Shown one piece after another: positions 1 through 7,350 of a DNA stretch of 64,000 nt (positions are counted from its first letter, which is position 1; each line of letters starts with the position of its first letter). The position numbers and the translations under genes were made by a program. The notes under the pieces were generated by a model. That model made no database searches. It worked only from the letters and a program-made list of their open reading frames with translations, and was not told where the DNA came from. Location of the stretch: positions 1 to 64,000 of the forward strand of contig JAQUAD010000005.1 in assembly GCA_028687425.1 (NCBI GenBank). The letters are read 5' to 3'. Source of the stretch: Sideroxydans sp. GTDB lineage: Bacteria; Pseudomonadota; Gammaproteobacteria; Burkholderiales; Gallionellaceae.

Positions 1-179
1 TATCTGGAAGAGATAACCGCTGAAAGCATCTAAGCGGGAAACTCGCCTCAAGATGAGACTTCCCTGGGCACTTGATGCCCCTGTAGGGTCGTGGAAGACC
101 ACCACGTTGATAGGTCGGGTGTGGAAGCGCAGTAATGCGTTAAGCTAACCGATACTAATTGCCCGTGAGGCTTGATCCT
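1..179 (+). rRNA. rrl: 23S ribosomal RNA, 3' end (partial)
   Basis: The first 179 bases match the conserved 3' end of bacterial 23S rRNA. They include the GCTGAAAGCATCTAAG segment, the GTCGTGGAAGACCACCACGTTGATAGG hairpin region (seen here as separate short blocks) and the terminal GATACTAATTGCCCGTGAGG strand that closes the 5'/3' stem. The 5' part lies outside the window. The exact 3' end is placed by analogy with other 23S genes and is good to a few bases. Confidence 0.95.
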
Positions 180-296
180 ATAACATTAGGCAAGCGCAAG
201 TAATACAGTACTCGCAACAATCGAAACACATTTACTTCTTCCAAGATTATGTTGCTTGCCCAAAGCCATCAGGCCAAAGCAAACAACGCCAGTTAT
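180..296 (+). other. 23S-5S rRNA internal spacer
   Basis: This stretch lies between the two mature rRNAs and is part of the same transcript. It has no reading frame worth calling and no tRNA cloverleaf. It should hold the processing stems that RNase III and other RNases cut to release 23S and 5S. Confidence 0.7.
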
Positions 297-412
297 GTCT
301 GACGACCATAGCAGGTTGGTACCACTCCTTCCCATCTCGAACAGGACAGTGAAACGACCCCGCGCCAATGATAGTGTGGATTACCCATGTGAAAGTAGGT
401 CATCGTCAGACT
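297..412 (+). rRNA. rrf: 5S ribosomal RNA
   Basis: The sequence begins with TGTCTGACGACCATAGC, carries the conserved CCCATCTCGAACAGG loop and GAAAC segment, and ends with AAAGTAGGTCATCGTCAGAC. The two ends pair (GTCTGACGA with TCGTCAGAC) to form helix I. The length of about 116 nt is typical. It is the last gene of the rRNA operon and is followed at once by a strong terminator. Confidence 0.95.
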
Positions 413-423
413 CCTTACAAATA

Positions 424-456
424 AAAAACCCCTCAGAGAATCTGAGGGGTTTTTTA
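424..456 (+). terminator. Rho-independent terminator of the rRNA operon
   Basis: A stem ACCCCTCAGA / TCTGAGGGGT with a GAA loop is flanked by a run of A on the left and a run of T on the right. It begins only about 12 bp after 5S, as expected for the end of an rrn transcript. The symmetric A and T tracts would let it work in both directions. Confidence 0.9.
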
Positions 457-523
457 TTTCCATCAGTCTGAAGCAGCATTAGCCGTGCGCGTGCTTCTGA
501 GGGTTTTTGCGTTGCAGCTCCGA

Positions 524-529
524 TATAAT
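524..529 (+). promoter_or_regulatory. Candidate -10 box upstream of asmA
   Basis: A perfect TATAAT lies 29 bp before the asmA start codon. No good -35 hexamer sits 16-18 bp upstream, so the call rests on the -10 box and on its position between the rrn terminator and the gene. A ribosome site (AAGGCGGG) follows just before the ATG. Confidence 0.4.
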
Positions 530-558
530 CGCGACATCAATCGAAGCAAGGCGGGTAT

Positions 559-2859
559 ATGAAAAAAATCCTCAAATATGCGTTGTGGTCAGTATTAGGC
601 ATCGTGACCACGGTATCCACGGTCCTCGCGTATGTCGCGCTGACGTTCGACCCCAATGCTTATAAGCAGCAGATCGTCCAGGCAGTGCAGGATAGTACGC
701 ACCGTACCTTGAAATTGGACGGTGATATTAAGCTCATGTTCTTTCCCAGCATTGGTGCGCGTCTGGGGAAGGTATCGCTTTCTGAATTCCAAAGCGAGAA
801 AGAGTTCGCATCTGTTTCTGATGCAAGTGTATCCTTGGCGGTATGGCCGCTGCTGAAGAAGCAGATGGTCGTAAATCAGGTCAATGTCAGTGGTGTGAAG
901 GTCAATGTCACCAAGTACAAGAATGGCAAGACCAACCTGGACGACTTGCTTCAATCCGGTGAGAAGGCCGAACCGGCCAGTCAGCAAACTAGCAATTCAT
1001 CGGCGGTGGCTTTTGATGTGGCAAGTGTTGCGATTGAGAATTGTGAACTTCAGTACGATGATCAGGTGGTTGGCAATAAAGTCAGCATTTCCAAACTAAA
1101 CCTCAAGACCGGCCGGTTGACCAACGGCATGCCCACGCCAGTTGAATTTTCGGCACGTATCCAGACCAGCCAACCCAAGACCGATGTCGGTGTGCATATG
1201 GCAACGACATTGAGCTTCGACCTCGAGAACAACAAATTCGCATTGAAAGGCCTGGAGCTCAATGCCGAGGGATCTGTGCTGGATATTTCCGGGTTAACGC
1301 TCAAGCTGGCTGGTGATGCAAGTGCCGAATTGCAGAGCCAGAACTACGAATTGAATCTGTTTGTGTTTAATGCTGCAGGAAAAAAAGCAGGCGAGCCATT
1401 TGAAGCCCACCTGACTGTGCCAAGCATCAGCTTGAAACGAGAGGATTTCGCTGGCGCTAACCTGCACTTCGCCGCCAGCTTTGACGGTGGCTTCGGCAAG
1501 GCAAATGCAGTGTTGGATCTTCCTGTATTCAAAGGGAATATGGACAAGTTCAGCTTGCAGGGGTTGTCTTTGCAAGCCGGGCTGGTTCAGGCGGATCAGT
1601 CCTTCAATGCCAAGATCGATACGGTACTCATCGGTAGCTTGAAGACCATGCAGTTCAACCTGAAAGACCTGAATATCGGTCTGAAGGCCAGCGGCGAGAA
1701 GCTGCCGGGTAAAGTGGTCGAGAGTTCGCTCAAAGGTAGCGTGCAAGCCGATCTTGAGCGTCAGAGTGTACATGCGAAATTCACTGGCGGTCTGCTGCAA
1801 AGCCAGATCAAGGCTGAAGCGGCGCTCAAGAATTTCAAGGTGCCAGTCATCCGCTATGACATCGAGCTTGATAAGCTCGACCTGGACCCTTATCTGCCGC
1901 GTAGCGTAGCCAAGGAAGATACGCCTAAAAAGGCAGAGCCCGAGCAACCGTTTGACTTGTCTGCATTGAATGTACTGGATGCGAATGGCAGCTTGCGTAT
2001 CGGGGCGCTCAAGGCGGTCAATGTGAAGCTGTCCAAATTGCGAATCGATCTGAAAGCCCAGGATGGCATCGTAAATGTCGAGCCGTTGTCCGCCAGCCTG
2101 TATCAAGGGGCAATCAACGGCAAGTTGCGAATCGATGCGCATACTTCCAGTTTTGGCATCACGCAGAAACTGAGCGGGGTCGAAATTGCCCCGCTGATGA
2201 AGGATGCGGCAGAACTGGAGCTGGCTGAGGGGAAAGGCAATATCTCTCTGGCCGTGACCACTCAGGGCAATACTGTCGGTGCGCTCAAGAAAGCATTGAA
2301 CGGCACGGCCTCGGTCGAATTGGCTGATGGTGTGATTCGTGGTATCGATCTCGGCAAACTGGTGCAAGGCGTGCAGAATCTGAACAAGGACACCAAGGCT
2401 GAGACGCTCGGAGTCAACAAGAACGAAAAAACCGAATTCAGCGAATTCAAGGCAAGCCTCAAGATCAGGAATGGTGTTGCCCATAACGACGATCTGTCGG
2501 TCAAATCTACCGTGCTAAGACTGGCTGGCAGCGGCGATGTGGATATTGGCCATGACAAGATGGACTACAACGCCAAAGTCATCATGGCCAAGACAGAACA
2601 GGGACGCACCGGAACGCTGCCGGTGCATGTCTATGGGCCTTTCGATGCTATCAAGATCAAAGTGGATTATGCCGAGTTGCTGGCGGATATCGCGCGTCAA
2701 CGTCTGAATGAAGAGAAAGCCGCCTTGAAGGCGAAGCTCAATGCAGAAAAGGCTGCTGCGAGCGCTGCAGCCAAAGCCAGGCTCGAAGCAGAGAAAGCGG
2801 CTGCCAAAGCCAAGGCACAAGAAAAGCTCAAGCAAGGTTTGAAGGGACTGCTCAAGTGA
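559..2859 (+). CDS. AsmA family protein (outer-membrane assembly / lipid transport type)
   Basis: This 766-residue protein has one N-terminal membrane anchor (about residues 7-29) and a long periplasmic body. The segment FDPNAYKQQIVQAVQDSTHR followed by LxLDGDI is the usual AsmA-domain opening. The second half (about 560-690) contains the conserved AsmA C-terminal block with LNGTASVELADGVIRGIDLG. AsmA-like proteins are predicted to bridge the inner and outer membranes and move phospholipids; earlier work linked AsmA to porin assembly. The tail from about residue 715 is rich in Ala, Lys and Glu and should be helical or coiled coil. The start has a good AAGGCGGG ribosome site. mutY follows 25 bp later, so the two may be co-transcribed. 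The family is clear; the exact cargo cannot be read from sequence. Confidence 0.88.
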   Translation: MKKILKYALWSVLGIVTTVSTVLAYVALTFDPNAYKQQIVQAVQDSTHRTLKLDGDIKLMFFPSIGARLGKVSLSEFQSEKEFASVSDASVSLAVWPLLKKQMVVNQVNVSGVKVNVTKYKNGKTNLDDLLQSGEKAEPASQQTSNSSAVAFDVASVAIENCELQYDDQVVGNKVSISKLNLKTGRLTNGMPTPVEFSARIQTSQPKTDVGVHMATTLSFDLENNKFALKGLELNAEGSVLDISGLTLKLAGDASAELQSQNYELNLFVFNAAGKKAGEPFEAHLTVPSISLKREDFAGANLHFAASFDGGFGKANAVLDLPVFKGNMDKFSLQGLSLQAGLVQADQSFNAKIDTVLIGSLKTMQFNLKDLNIGLKASGEKLPGKVVESSLKGSVQADLERQSVHAKFTGGLLQSQIKAEAALKNFKVPVIRYDIELDKLDLDPYLPRSVAKEDTPKKAEPEQPFDLSALNVLDANGSLRIGALKAVNVKLSKLRIDLKAQDGIVNVEPLSASLYQGAINGKLRIDAHTSSFGITQKLSGVEIAPLMKDAAELELAEGKGNISLAVTTQGNTVGALKKALNGTASVELADGVIRGIDLGKLVQGVQNLNKDTKAETLGVNKNEKTEFSEFKASLKIRNGVAHNDDLSVKSTVLRLAGSGDVDIGHDKMDYNAKVIMAKTEQGRTGTLPVHVYGPFDAIKIKVDYAELLADIARQRLNEEKAALKAKLNAEKAAASAAAKARLEAEKAAAKAKAQEKLKQGLKGLLK

Positions 2860-2884
2860 TTGTCGCCAGCCCAGCGAATATCGC

Positions 2885-3928
2885 GTGAAAACCTTCTCCA
2901 GCCGGTTGATACGCTGGCAAAAAGAGTTCGGCCGCCACGACCTGCCCTGGCAAGGAGAGTCGGCTTACCGTGTCTGGCTGTCGGAGATCATGTTGCAGCA
3001 GACACAGGTGACGACAGTTATTCCGTACTACCTGCGATTTATCCAATCGTTTCCGGATGTGGCGACCTTGGCTGCAGCCACGGAAGAGCAGGTGCTGGCT
3101 CACTGGAGCGGTCTCGGCTACTACGCCCGCGGCCGCAATCTGCACAAGGCGGCACAACGCATCGTGTCCGAATACGGCGGAGAGTTCCCCGCTACATATG
3201 AGCACTTGCTGGAACTGCCGGGTATAGGACGTTCGACAGCGGCTGCGATCTCGGCGCTGGCCAGACATGAATGTCGCGCGATTCTGGACGGCAATGTGAA
3301 GCGCGTGCTGGCGCGATACTTGGGGATTGATGGCTGGACAGGCGAGAGGAAAGTAGAAGAAAGTCTGTGGGAGCATGCAGAAAGGTTGCTGCCTGCGCGT
3401 GATATCGCTGTCTACACACAAGCCCTGATGGACATGGGGGCCACCGTATGTACCCGATCCCGCCCACGTTGCGCGAATTGTCCAGTAAACGCCGACTGCG
3501 TGGCGTTCAGCAGTCAGCGCGTAGAGCAGCTTCCTGCGCCACGGCCGCGCAAGCGCGTACCTGAACGAGAGGCGACCTTCCTGCTACTGAAGCATGGTAG
3601 CGAGATCATGCTGGAAAAACGTCCTGCCAGTGGGATATGGGGAGGGTTGTGGTGCACCCCGCAAGTCGAGGCGGAGGGAGAGGGCAACTATCTGCTGCAG
3701 AACGGGATGGAGATACTCCAGCGACGCGAGATGGCTGCCTTCACCCATGTATTTACACACTTCAAACTGAGCATTCGGCCGGTTTTACTTGAACTGGCAC
3801 GCAAGCCCGTCAGACTTCAGCAGCAAGGATGCATCTGGCTGGAGGTGGGCGAAGCGCTTGGTGCCGCCATTCCCAGTCCGGTCCGCCAGTTGCTGCTGAC
3901 GCTACAAGCTTCTCAACGCATCAGCTGA
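2885..3928 (+). CDS. mutY: A/G-specific adenine DNA glycosylase MutY
   Basis: MutY removes adenine mispaired with 8-oxoguanine. The 347-residue protein shows the catalytic Glu34 in SEIMLQQTQV, the helix-hairpin-helix LPGIGRSTA at 111-119, and the catalytic Asp135 in ILDGNVKR. The [4Fe-4S] cluster cysteines are at 189, 196, 199 and 205 (C-x6-C-x2-C-x5-C). The C-terminal third is the NUDIX-like 8-oxoG recognition domain. The start is GTG; no better start fits the conserved N-terminus. The stop codon ends at 3928 and the stop of the convergent M48 protease begins at 3929, so the two genes meet with no gap. Confidence 0.95.
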   Translation: MKTFSSRLIRWQKEFGRHDLPWQGESAYRVWLSEIMLQQTQVTTVIPYYLRFIQSFPDVATLAAATEEQVLAHWSGLGYYARGRNLHKAAQRIVSEYGGEFPATYEHLLELPGIGRSTAAAISALARHECRAILDGNVKRVLARYLGIDGWTGERKVEESLWEHAERLLPARDIAVYTQALMDMGATVCTRSRPRCANCPVNADCVAFSSQRVEQLPAPRPRKRVPEREATFLLLKHGSEIMLEKRPASGIWGGLWCTPQVEAEGEGNYLLQNGMEILQRREMAAFTHVFTHFKLSIRPVLLELARKPVRLQQQGCIWLEVGEALGAAIPSPVRQLLLTLQASQRIS

Positions 3929-5350
3929 TCATTTCTTTTTGCGTTGCGCATCGAGTATCTCCCGATACTGGCGCAACTCCGTTTCGATGGTGGAGAGCTG
4001 GTAGTAATCATTGCCTGCCAGTTTCGCCAGTTCCAGCTGTTCTATCGCACCGCGCAGATTGCCGTGCAATATCTGATAGTAGGACAACACGTGGTGCGCT
4101 TCCTGATGCCGTCCCAGCGCCGTATAAGCGCGTGCTTGCAATTCATACAGCGCGGCATCATTACCGTCGCGATTGATCTGTTCGTCCAGCAGGCTCAGCG
4201 CCTCTGAGTAGCGCTGCATATGCAGCAGCAGCAGTGCGTAATCGTAGATCAGCGCGCGGTGTGTCGGATACTCCTTCAACGTTGCGCGATAGAAATCCAG
4301 AACGCCGCTGTCGTGCGGGTCAAGCTGGCGTATGCGTCCGGCCAGCGTTTCGATGGTGGCATTGTGCGGTGCCTGCTTGTGAAGTGTGTTGAATTCCTGT
4401 GTGGCACGCTTTTCCTGCCTGTCGCGCAACAGGGCCAGTACCAGGCCGTAACGTTGTGCGATCTGGTTGCCAAAACGTTGCGCACCCAATGCCGACTGGA
4501 AGTATGCAACCGCTTCGCGTGGCGGTTTCTGCATCGCATTCAAGCGGGCGCGCATCAGATGGAAATCCAGACTGTCGGCAACCAGCTTGAACGGGATGTG
4601 TTGTACACGATTCTCAACATCCGCCACGCGATCCGTCGTGAGCGGGTGGGTGCGCAAATAGCTGGGCGTGTCGCCCTCGACCAATTGTGTGGCATGTTGC
4701 AGACGCTCGAAGAAACTGGGCATCGCATGCGAGTCGAAGCCGGACTTCTGCAACAGATCGAGTCCGATGCGGTCCGCTTCTTTTTCGTGCTCGCGCGTGA
4801 AATCCAGCTGCCGTTGCATGAAACCGCCTTGCACGCCGACGATACCAGCTTGCGCAGCTTGCGGATTGTCGCGTGCAGCCAGAATGGCGACTGCGACGGC
4901 CGCCATCGCGGCTATTGAGTCGTATTTTCTGCCGGAGATCATGCGCGCCAGATGATGCTGGGTCACGTGCGAGATCTCATGGCTCAATACGGAAGCCAGT
5001 TCAGACTCGCTCTGCGAAAGCATGATCAGCCCGGTATTCACGCCGATGAAACCGCCCGGCAAGGCAAAGGCGTTGATCGCCGCATCGTCGATGACGAAGA
5101 ACTCGAACGGCTGGCTGGGTTCGCTGCTGCTGGCGACCAGTCGCTTGCCGAGTCGGTTCAGGTAATCCGTGACTTCGGGGTCGCTCAGATATTGTTCGCT
5201 GGCCCTGATCTGGAACATGCTCTGTTCGCCTATCTGCCTTTCCATATGCGGAGAGATCACGGTTTGAGATTCGTCACCCAGATCGGGCAGACCCTCCGCA
5301 TGCAGGTTCAGGGAGGAGATCAGGAGAACGAAAGGCAGGATTTTTTTCAT
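3929..5350 (-). CDS. bepA: M48 family periplasmic metalloprotease with TPR repeats, BepA-like
   Basis: The 473-residue protein has a signal peptide (residues 1-18, ending LHA). Its zinc site is HEISH at 124-128, with the third ligand in EADRIG at 191-196. The C-terminal half, from about 230, holds helical TPR-type repeats. This is the architecture of BepA/YfgC, a periplasmic protease and chaperone that degrades stalled LptD and BamA intermediates. M-Q-R-x-x-E/D-F segments typical of the family are seen near 178-188. It is transcribed away from the kinase gene, with about 93 bp between the two starts. The family is certain; the BepA equivalence is likely, because close paralogues with the same layout exist. 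Confidence 0.85.
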   Translation of the reverse strand: MKKILPFVLLISSLNLHAEGLPDLGDESQTVISPHMERQIGEQSMFQIRASEQYLSDPEVTDYLNRLGKRLVASSSEPSQPFEFFVIDDAAINAFALPGGFIGVNTGLIMLSQSESELASVLSHEISHVTQHHLARMISGRKYDSIAAMAAVAVAILAARDNPQAAQAGIVGVQGGFMQRQLDFTREHEKEADRIGLDLLQKSGFDSHAMPSFFERLQHATQLVEGDTPSYLRTHPLTTDRVADVENRVQHIPFKLVADSLDFHLMRARLNAMQKPPREAVAYFQSALGAQRFGNQIAQRYGLVLALLRDRQEKRATQEFNTLHKQAPHNATIETLAGRIRQLDPHDSGVLDFYRATLKEYPTHRALIYDYALLLLHMQRYSEALSLLDEQINRDGNDAALYELQARAYTALGRHQEAHHVLSYYQILHGNLRGAIEQLELAKLAGNDYYQLSTIETELRQYREILDAQRKKK

Positions 5351-5443
5351 GGAGGCTATGATAGCACCGCCTCAAACAGGTTCCCCGGCTGGACAGCAGG
5401 ACATCAAAGCCGCAGAATGCGCTCCCATTCGAGCGATCTCAGT

Positions 5444-6736
5444 ATGGAATCCATAGGCAAATACCATATCGTCAAAGAACTCGGACACGGCGCGACCAGC
5501 ACCGTGTATCTCGCGCTCGACCCCTTCAATGAGCAGCAGGTTGCGCTCAAGGTATTCAATGCCAATGTCCTGAACAATAGCTCAAGCGGCAAGGCGTTCC
5601 GCAAGCTGTTGCTGACCGAGGCATCGCTTGCCGGCAAGTTGTCCCACCCGCATATCGTGAAGATATTCGACGCCATCATGGAAGGCGATACGAATTACAT
5701 GGTGATGGAATATGTCGAAGGTGAGACGCTGGAAAGACTGGCTGAAGTCGACCACCTGTTACCGCTGGGGCGGACTGCAGAGATCATCTACAAATGCTGT
5801 AAAGCGCTGGAATATGCCCAGTATCAGGGTGTCATCCACCGCGACATCAAGCCTGCGAATATCCTGCTGTGCGGCGAGAGCGACATCAAGATCTCCGATT
5901 TCGGCGCGGCGGTGATCGAGAGCCAGCAGACAACACAGGTCAGCGGCGTCGGTTCGCCCGCCTATATGTCGCCCGAACAGATCAAGGAACAGCCCCTCTC
6001 GCACCAGACTGACATCTACTCGCTGGGGGTGACCATGTACCGGCTGCTGACCGGAAAGTTGCCATACGATGCGGCCAACAACTACAGCATGATCTACCAG
6101 ATCATGAACATCCAGCCGCCGCCTCCCAGCACATATCGCCCGGAGATACCGCCGGTATTGGATGCCATCGTATTGCGCGCGATGCACAAGGATGTCGCCG
6201 GCCGCTACAAGACCTGGGATGAGATGGCGCGCGACCTGGTTTCCTTCATCAGCGATAACGTCCCGCAGCAGGAGCAAATATACGATACCGAAAAGTTCGA
6301 TACGCTGCGGGCACTGCCCTTCTTCAAGCAGTTCAATGACGTCGAACTATGGGAAGTGCTGCGTATCAGTGAGTGGCGCAAGATACACAAGGGGGAGCAG
6401 ATACTGCGCGAAGGTGAAGAAGGTCAGAACTTCTTCATCATTGCCAACGGCTCGGTGCGCGTGGTCAAGCAAGGCCGCTTGCTCAGCTTGTTGCACAAGG
6501 GCGACTGTTTCGGCGAGATGGCACATCTGAGTGAGAAAGGCGCCAAGCGGAGTACCGATGTGCTGGCCAAGACTGACGTGAAGCTGATCGAGATCGATCC
6601 GTCAGTGTTATCGCAGTCCAGTTCGAACTGCCGTTATCGATTCGACGAGGCTTTCCTGCGTATCGTCGTCAAGCGACTTTCAGTCGCCAATACGCGTATT
6701 GCGCGTTTGCTGAGCGACCATGAAGAAGGTCAATGA
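5444..6736 (+). CDS. Serine/threonine protein kinase with C-terminal cyclic-nucleotide-binding domain
   Basis: Residues 1-270 form a Hanks-type kinase: glycine loop LGHGATSTV (13-21), ATP-binding Lys36 in VALKVF, catalytic loop HRDIKPANI (132-140), DFG at 152-154 and SPAYMSPEQ at 171-179. Residues about 287-410 form a cNMP-binding domain (EGEEGQNFFIIANGSVRVV, then GDCFGEMAHLS). No transmembrane segment or external sensor is seen, so the kinase is cytoplasmic and may be gated by a nucleotide or work as a crp-like sensor. The ATG at 5444 gives 430 residues; another in-frame ATG at 5417 would add nine. A longer frame upstream only mirrors the protease gene. A rhodanese and a TusA-like gene follow closely and may share its transcript. 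Confidence 0.88.
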   Translation: MESIGKYHIVKELGHGATSTVYLALDPFNEQQVALKVFNANVLNNSSSGKAFRKLLLTEASLAGKLSHPHIVKIFDAIMEGDTNYMVMEYVEGETLERLAEVDHLLPLGRTAEIIYKCCKALEYAQYQGVIHRDIKPANILLCGESDIKISDFGAAVIESQQTTQVSGVGSPAYMSPEQIKEQPLSHQTDIYSLGVTMYRLLTGKLPYDAANNYSMIYQIMNIQPPPPSTYRPEIPPVLDAIVLRAMHKDVAGRYKTWDEMARDLVSFISDNVPQQEQIYDTEKFDTLRALPFFKQFNDVELWEVLRISEWRKIHKGEQILREGEEGQNFFIIANGSVRVVKQGRLLSLLHKGDCFGEMAHLSEKGAKRSTDVLAKTDVKLIEIDPSVLSQSSSNCRYRFDEAFLRIVVKRLSVANTRIARLLSDHEEGQ

Positions 6737-6759
6737 ACAATTAAATGGAGTAGGTGGGA

Positions 6760-7077
6760 ATGACAGGTTTTGCGAATATCACGGTTGCCGAGTTGCATGA
6801 GATGCTGGAGAAGCAGGATGTGCAACTGGTGGATGTGCGTACCGATGCCGAGATCGCACGCGGCTACATCATAGGCGCGATCTGCATGCCCTTGCATCTG
6901 CTGCCTCTGCGTCTGAGCGAATTGGCGGCAGACAAGACCACAGTGTTCTATTGCCAGATGGGCGGACGTTCGGCGCAGGCAGCCGCATTTGCATCGGCCC
7001 AGGGATTGAGCAGCGTCGCCAATCTGCAAGGCGGCATTCTGGCCTGGGCACAATCCGGTGGAGAGCTGGTCGCGTGA
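6760..7077 (+). CDS. Single-domain rhodanese (sulfurtransferase)
   Basis: This 105-residue protein is one rhodanese domain: QLVDVRTDAEIARGYIIGA near the N-terminus and the active-site loop YCQMGGRSA with the catalytic Cys. It should carry sulfane sulfur as a Cys persulfide. A GTG lies six bases upstream, but the ATG at 6760 has GGAG at good spacing and is preferred. Its stop overlaps the start of the TusA-like gene (GTGA), so the two are translationally coupled. Together they look like a small persulfide relay. GlpE or PspE homologues have the same size; the donor and acceptor are not known. Confidence 0.85.
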   Translation: MTGFANITVAELHEMLEKQDVQLVDVRTDAEIARGYIIGAICMPLHLLPLRLSELAADKTTVFYCQMGGRSAQAAAFASAQGLSSVANLQGGILAWAQSGGELVA

Positions 7078-7310
7078 GCGCCGATGTATTTGACGTAGAA
7101 CTGGATGTACGCAAGCTGGCGTGCCCTTTGCCCATCCTGCGTGCGAAGAAGGCGCTCTCAGCGATGGATTCCGGGCAAGTATTGAAAGTCGTGGCGACTG
7201 ACAAAGGTGCGCCCAAGGACTTCATGGACTTCTGCGGCAAGACCGGCAACGAACTGCTGTCATCGAATGAGCTAGGTGACGAGTTCGTGTTCCTGATACG
7301 CCGTCGTTAA
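7074..7310 (+). CDS. TusA-like sulfurtransferase
   Basis: The 78-residue protein begins VSADVFDVELDVRKLACPLP. It carries the TusA signature Cys-Pro-x-Pro (CPLP) that holds the persulfide, followed by the helix PILRAKKAL. The GTG at 7074 overlaps the rhodanese stop and is the only start that gives the normal TusA length. TusA-family proteins pass sulfur in tRNA thiolation, molybdenum cofactor synthesis or sulfur oxidation. The rhodanese partner next door fits a rhd-tusA relay, as known in sulfur oxidisers. Which pathway it serves here is open. Confidence 0.85.
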   Translation: MSADVFDVELDVRKLACPLPILRAKKALSAMDSGQVLKVVATDKGAPKDFMDFCGKTGNELLSSNELGDEFVFLIRRR

Positions 7311-7312
7311 AA

Positions 7313-7344
7313 CCTGTCATGCCAGCCTCGGCAGGCATGACAGG
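7313..7344. terminator. Inverted repeat between convergent genes, possible bidirectional terminator
   Basis: CCTGTCATGCC and GGCATGACAGG form a perfect 11-bp stem around a 10-nt loop. The repeat sits in the 40-bp gap between the tusA-like gene and valS, whose stops face each other. There is no T tract, so it is either a factor-dependent end or a simple transcript-stabilising hairpin. Confidence 0.5.
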
Positions 7345-7350
7345 CTGACA

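Noticed and set aside
1294..2484. Long open frame on the minus strand opposite asmA
   Set aside because: It mirrors a well-supported gene, has no recognisable domain, and its residue pattern follows the codon structure of asmA.
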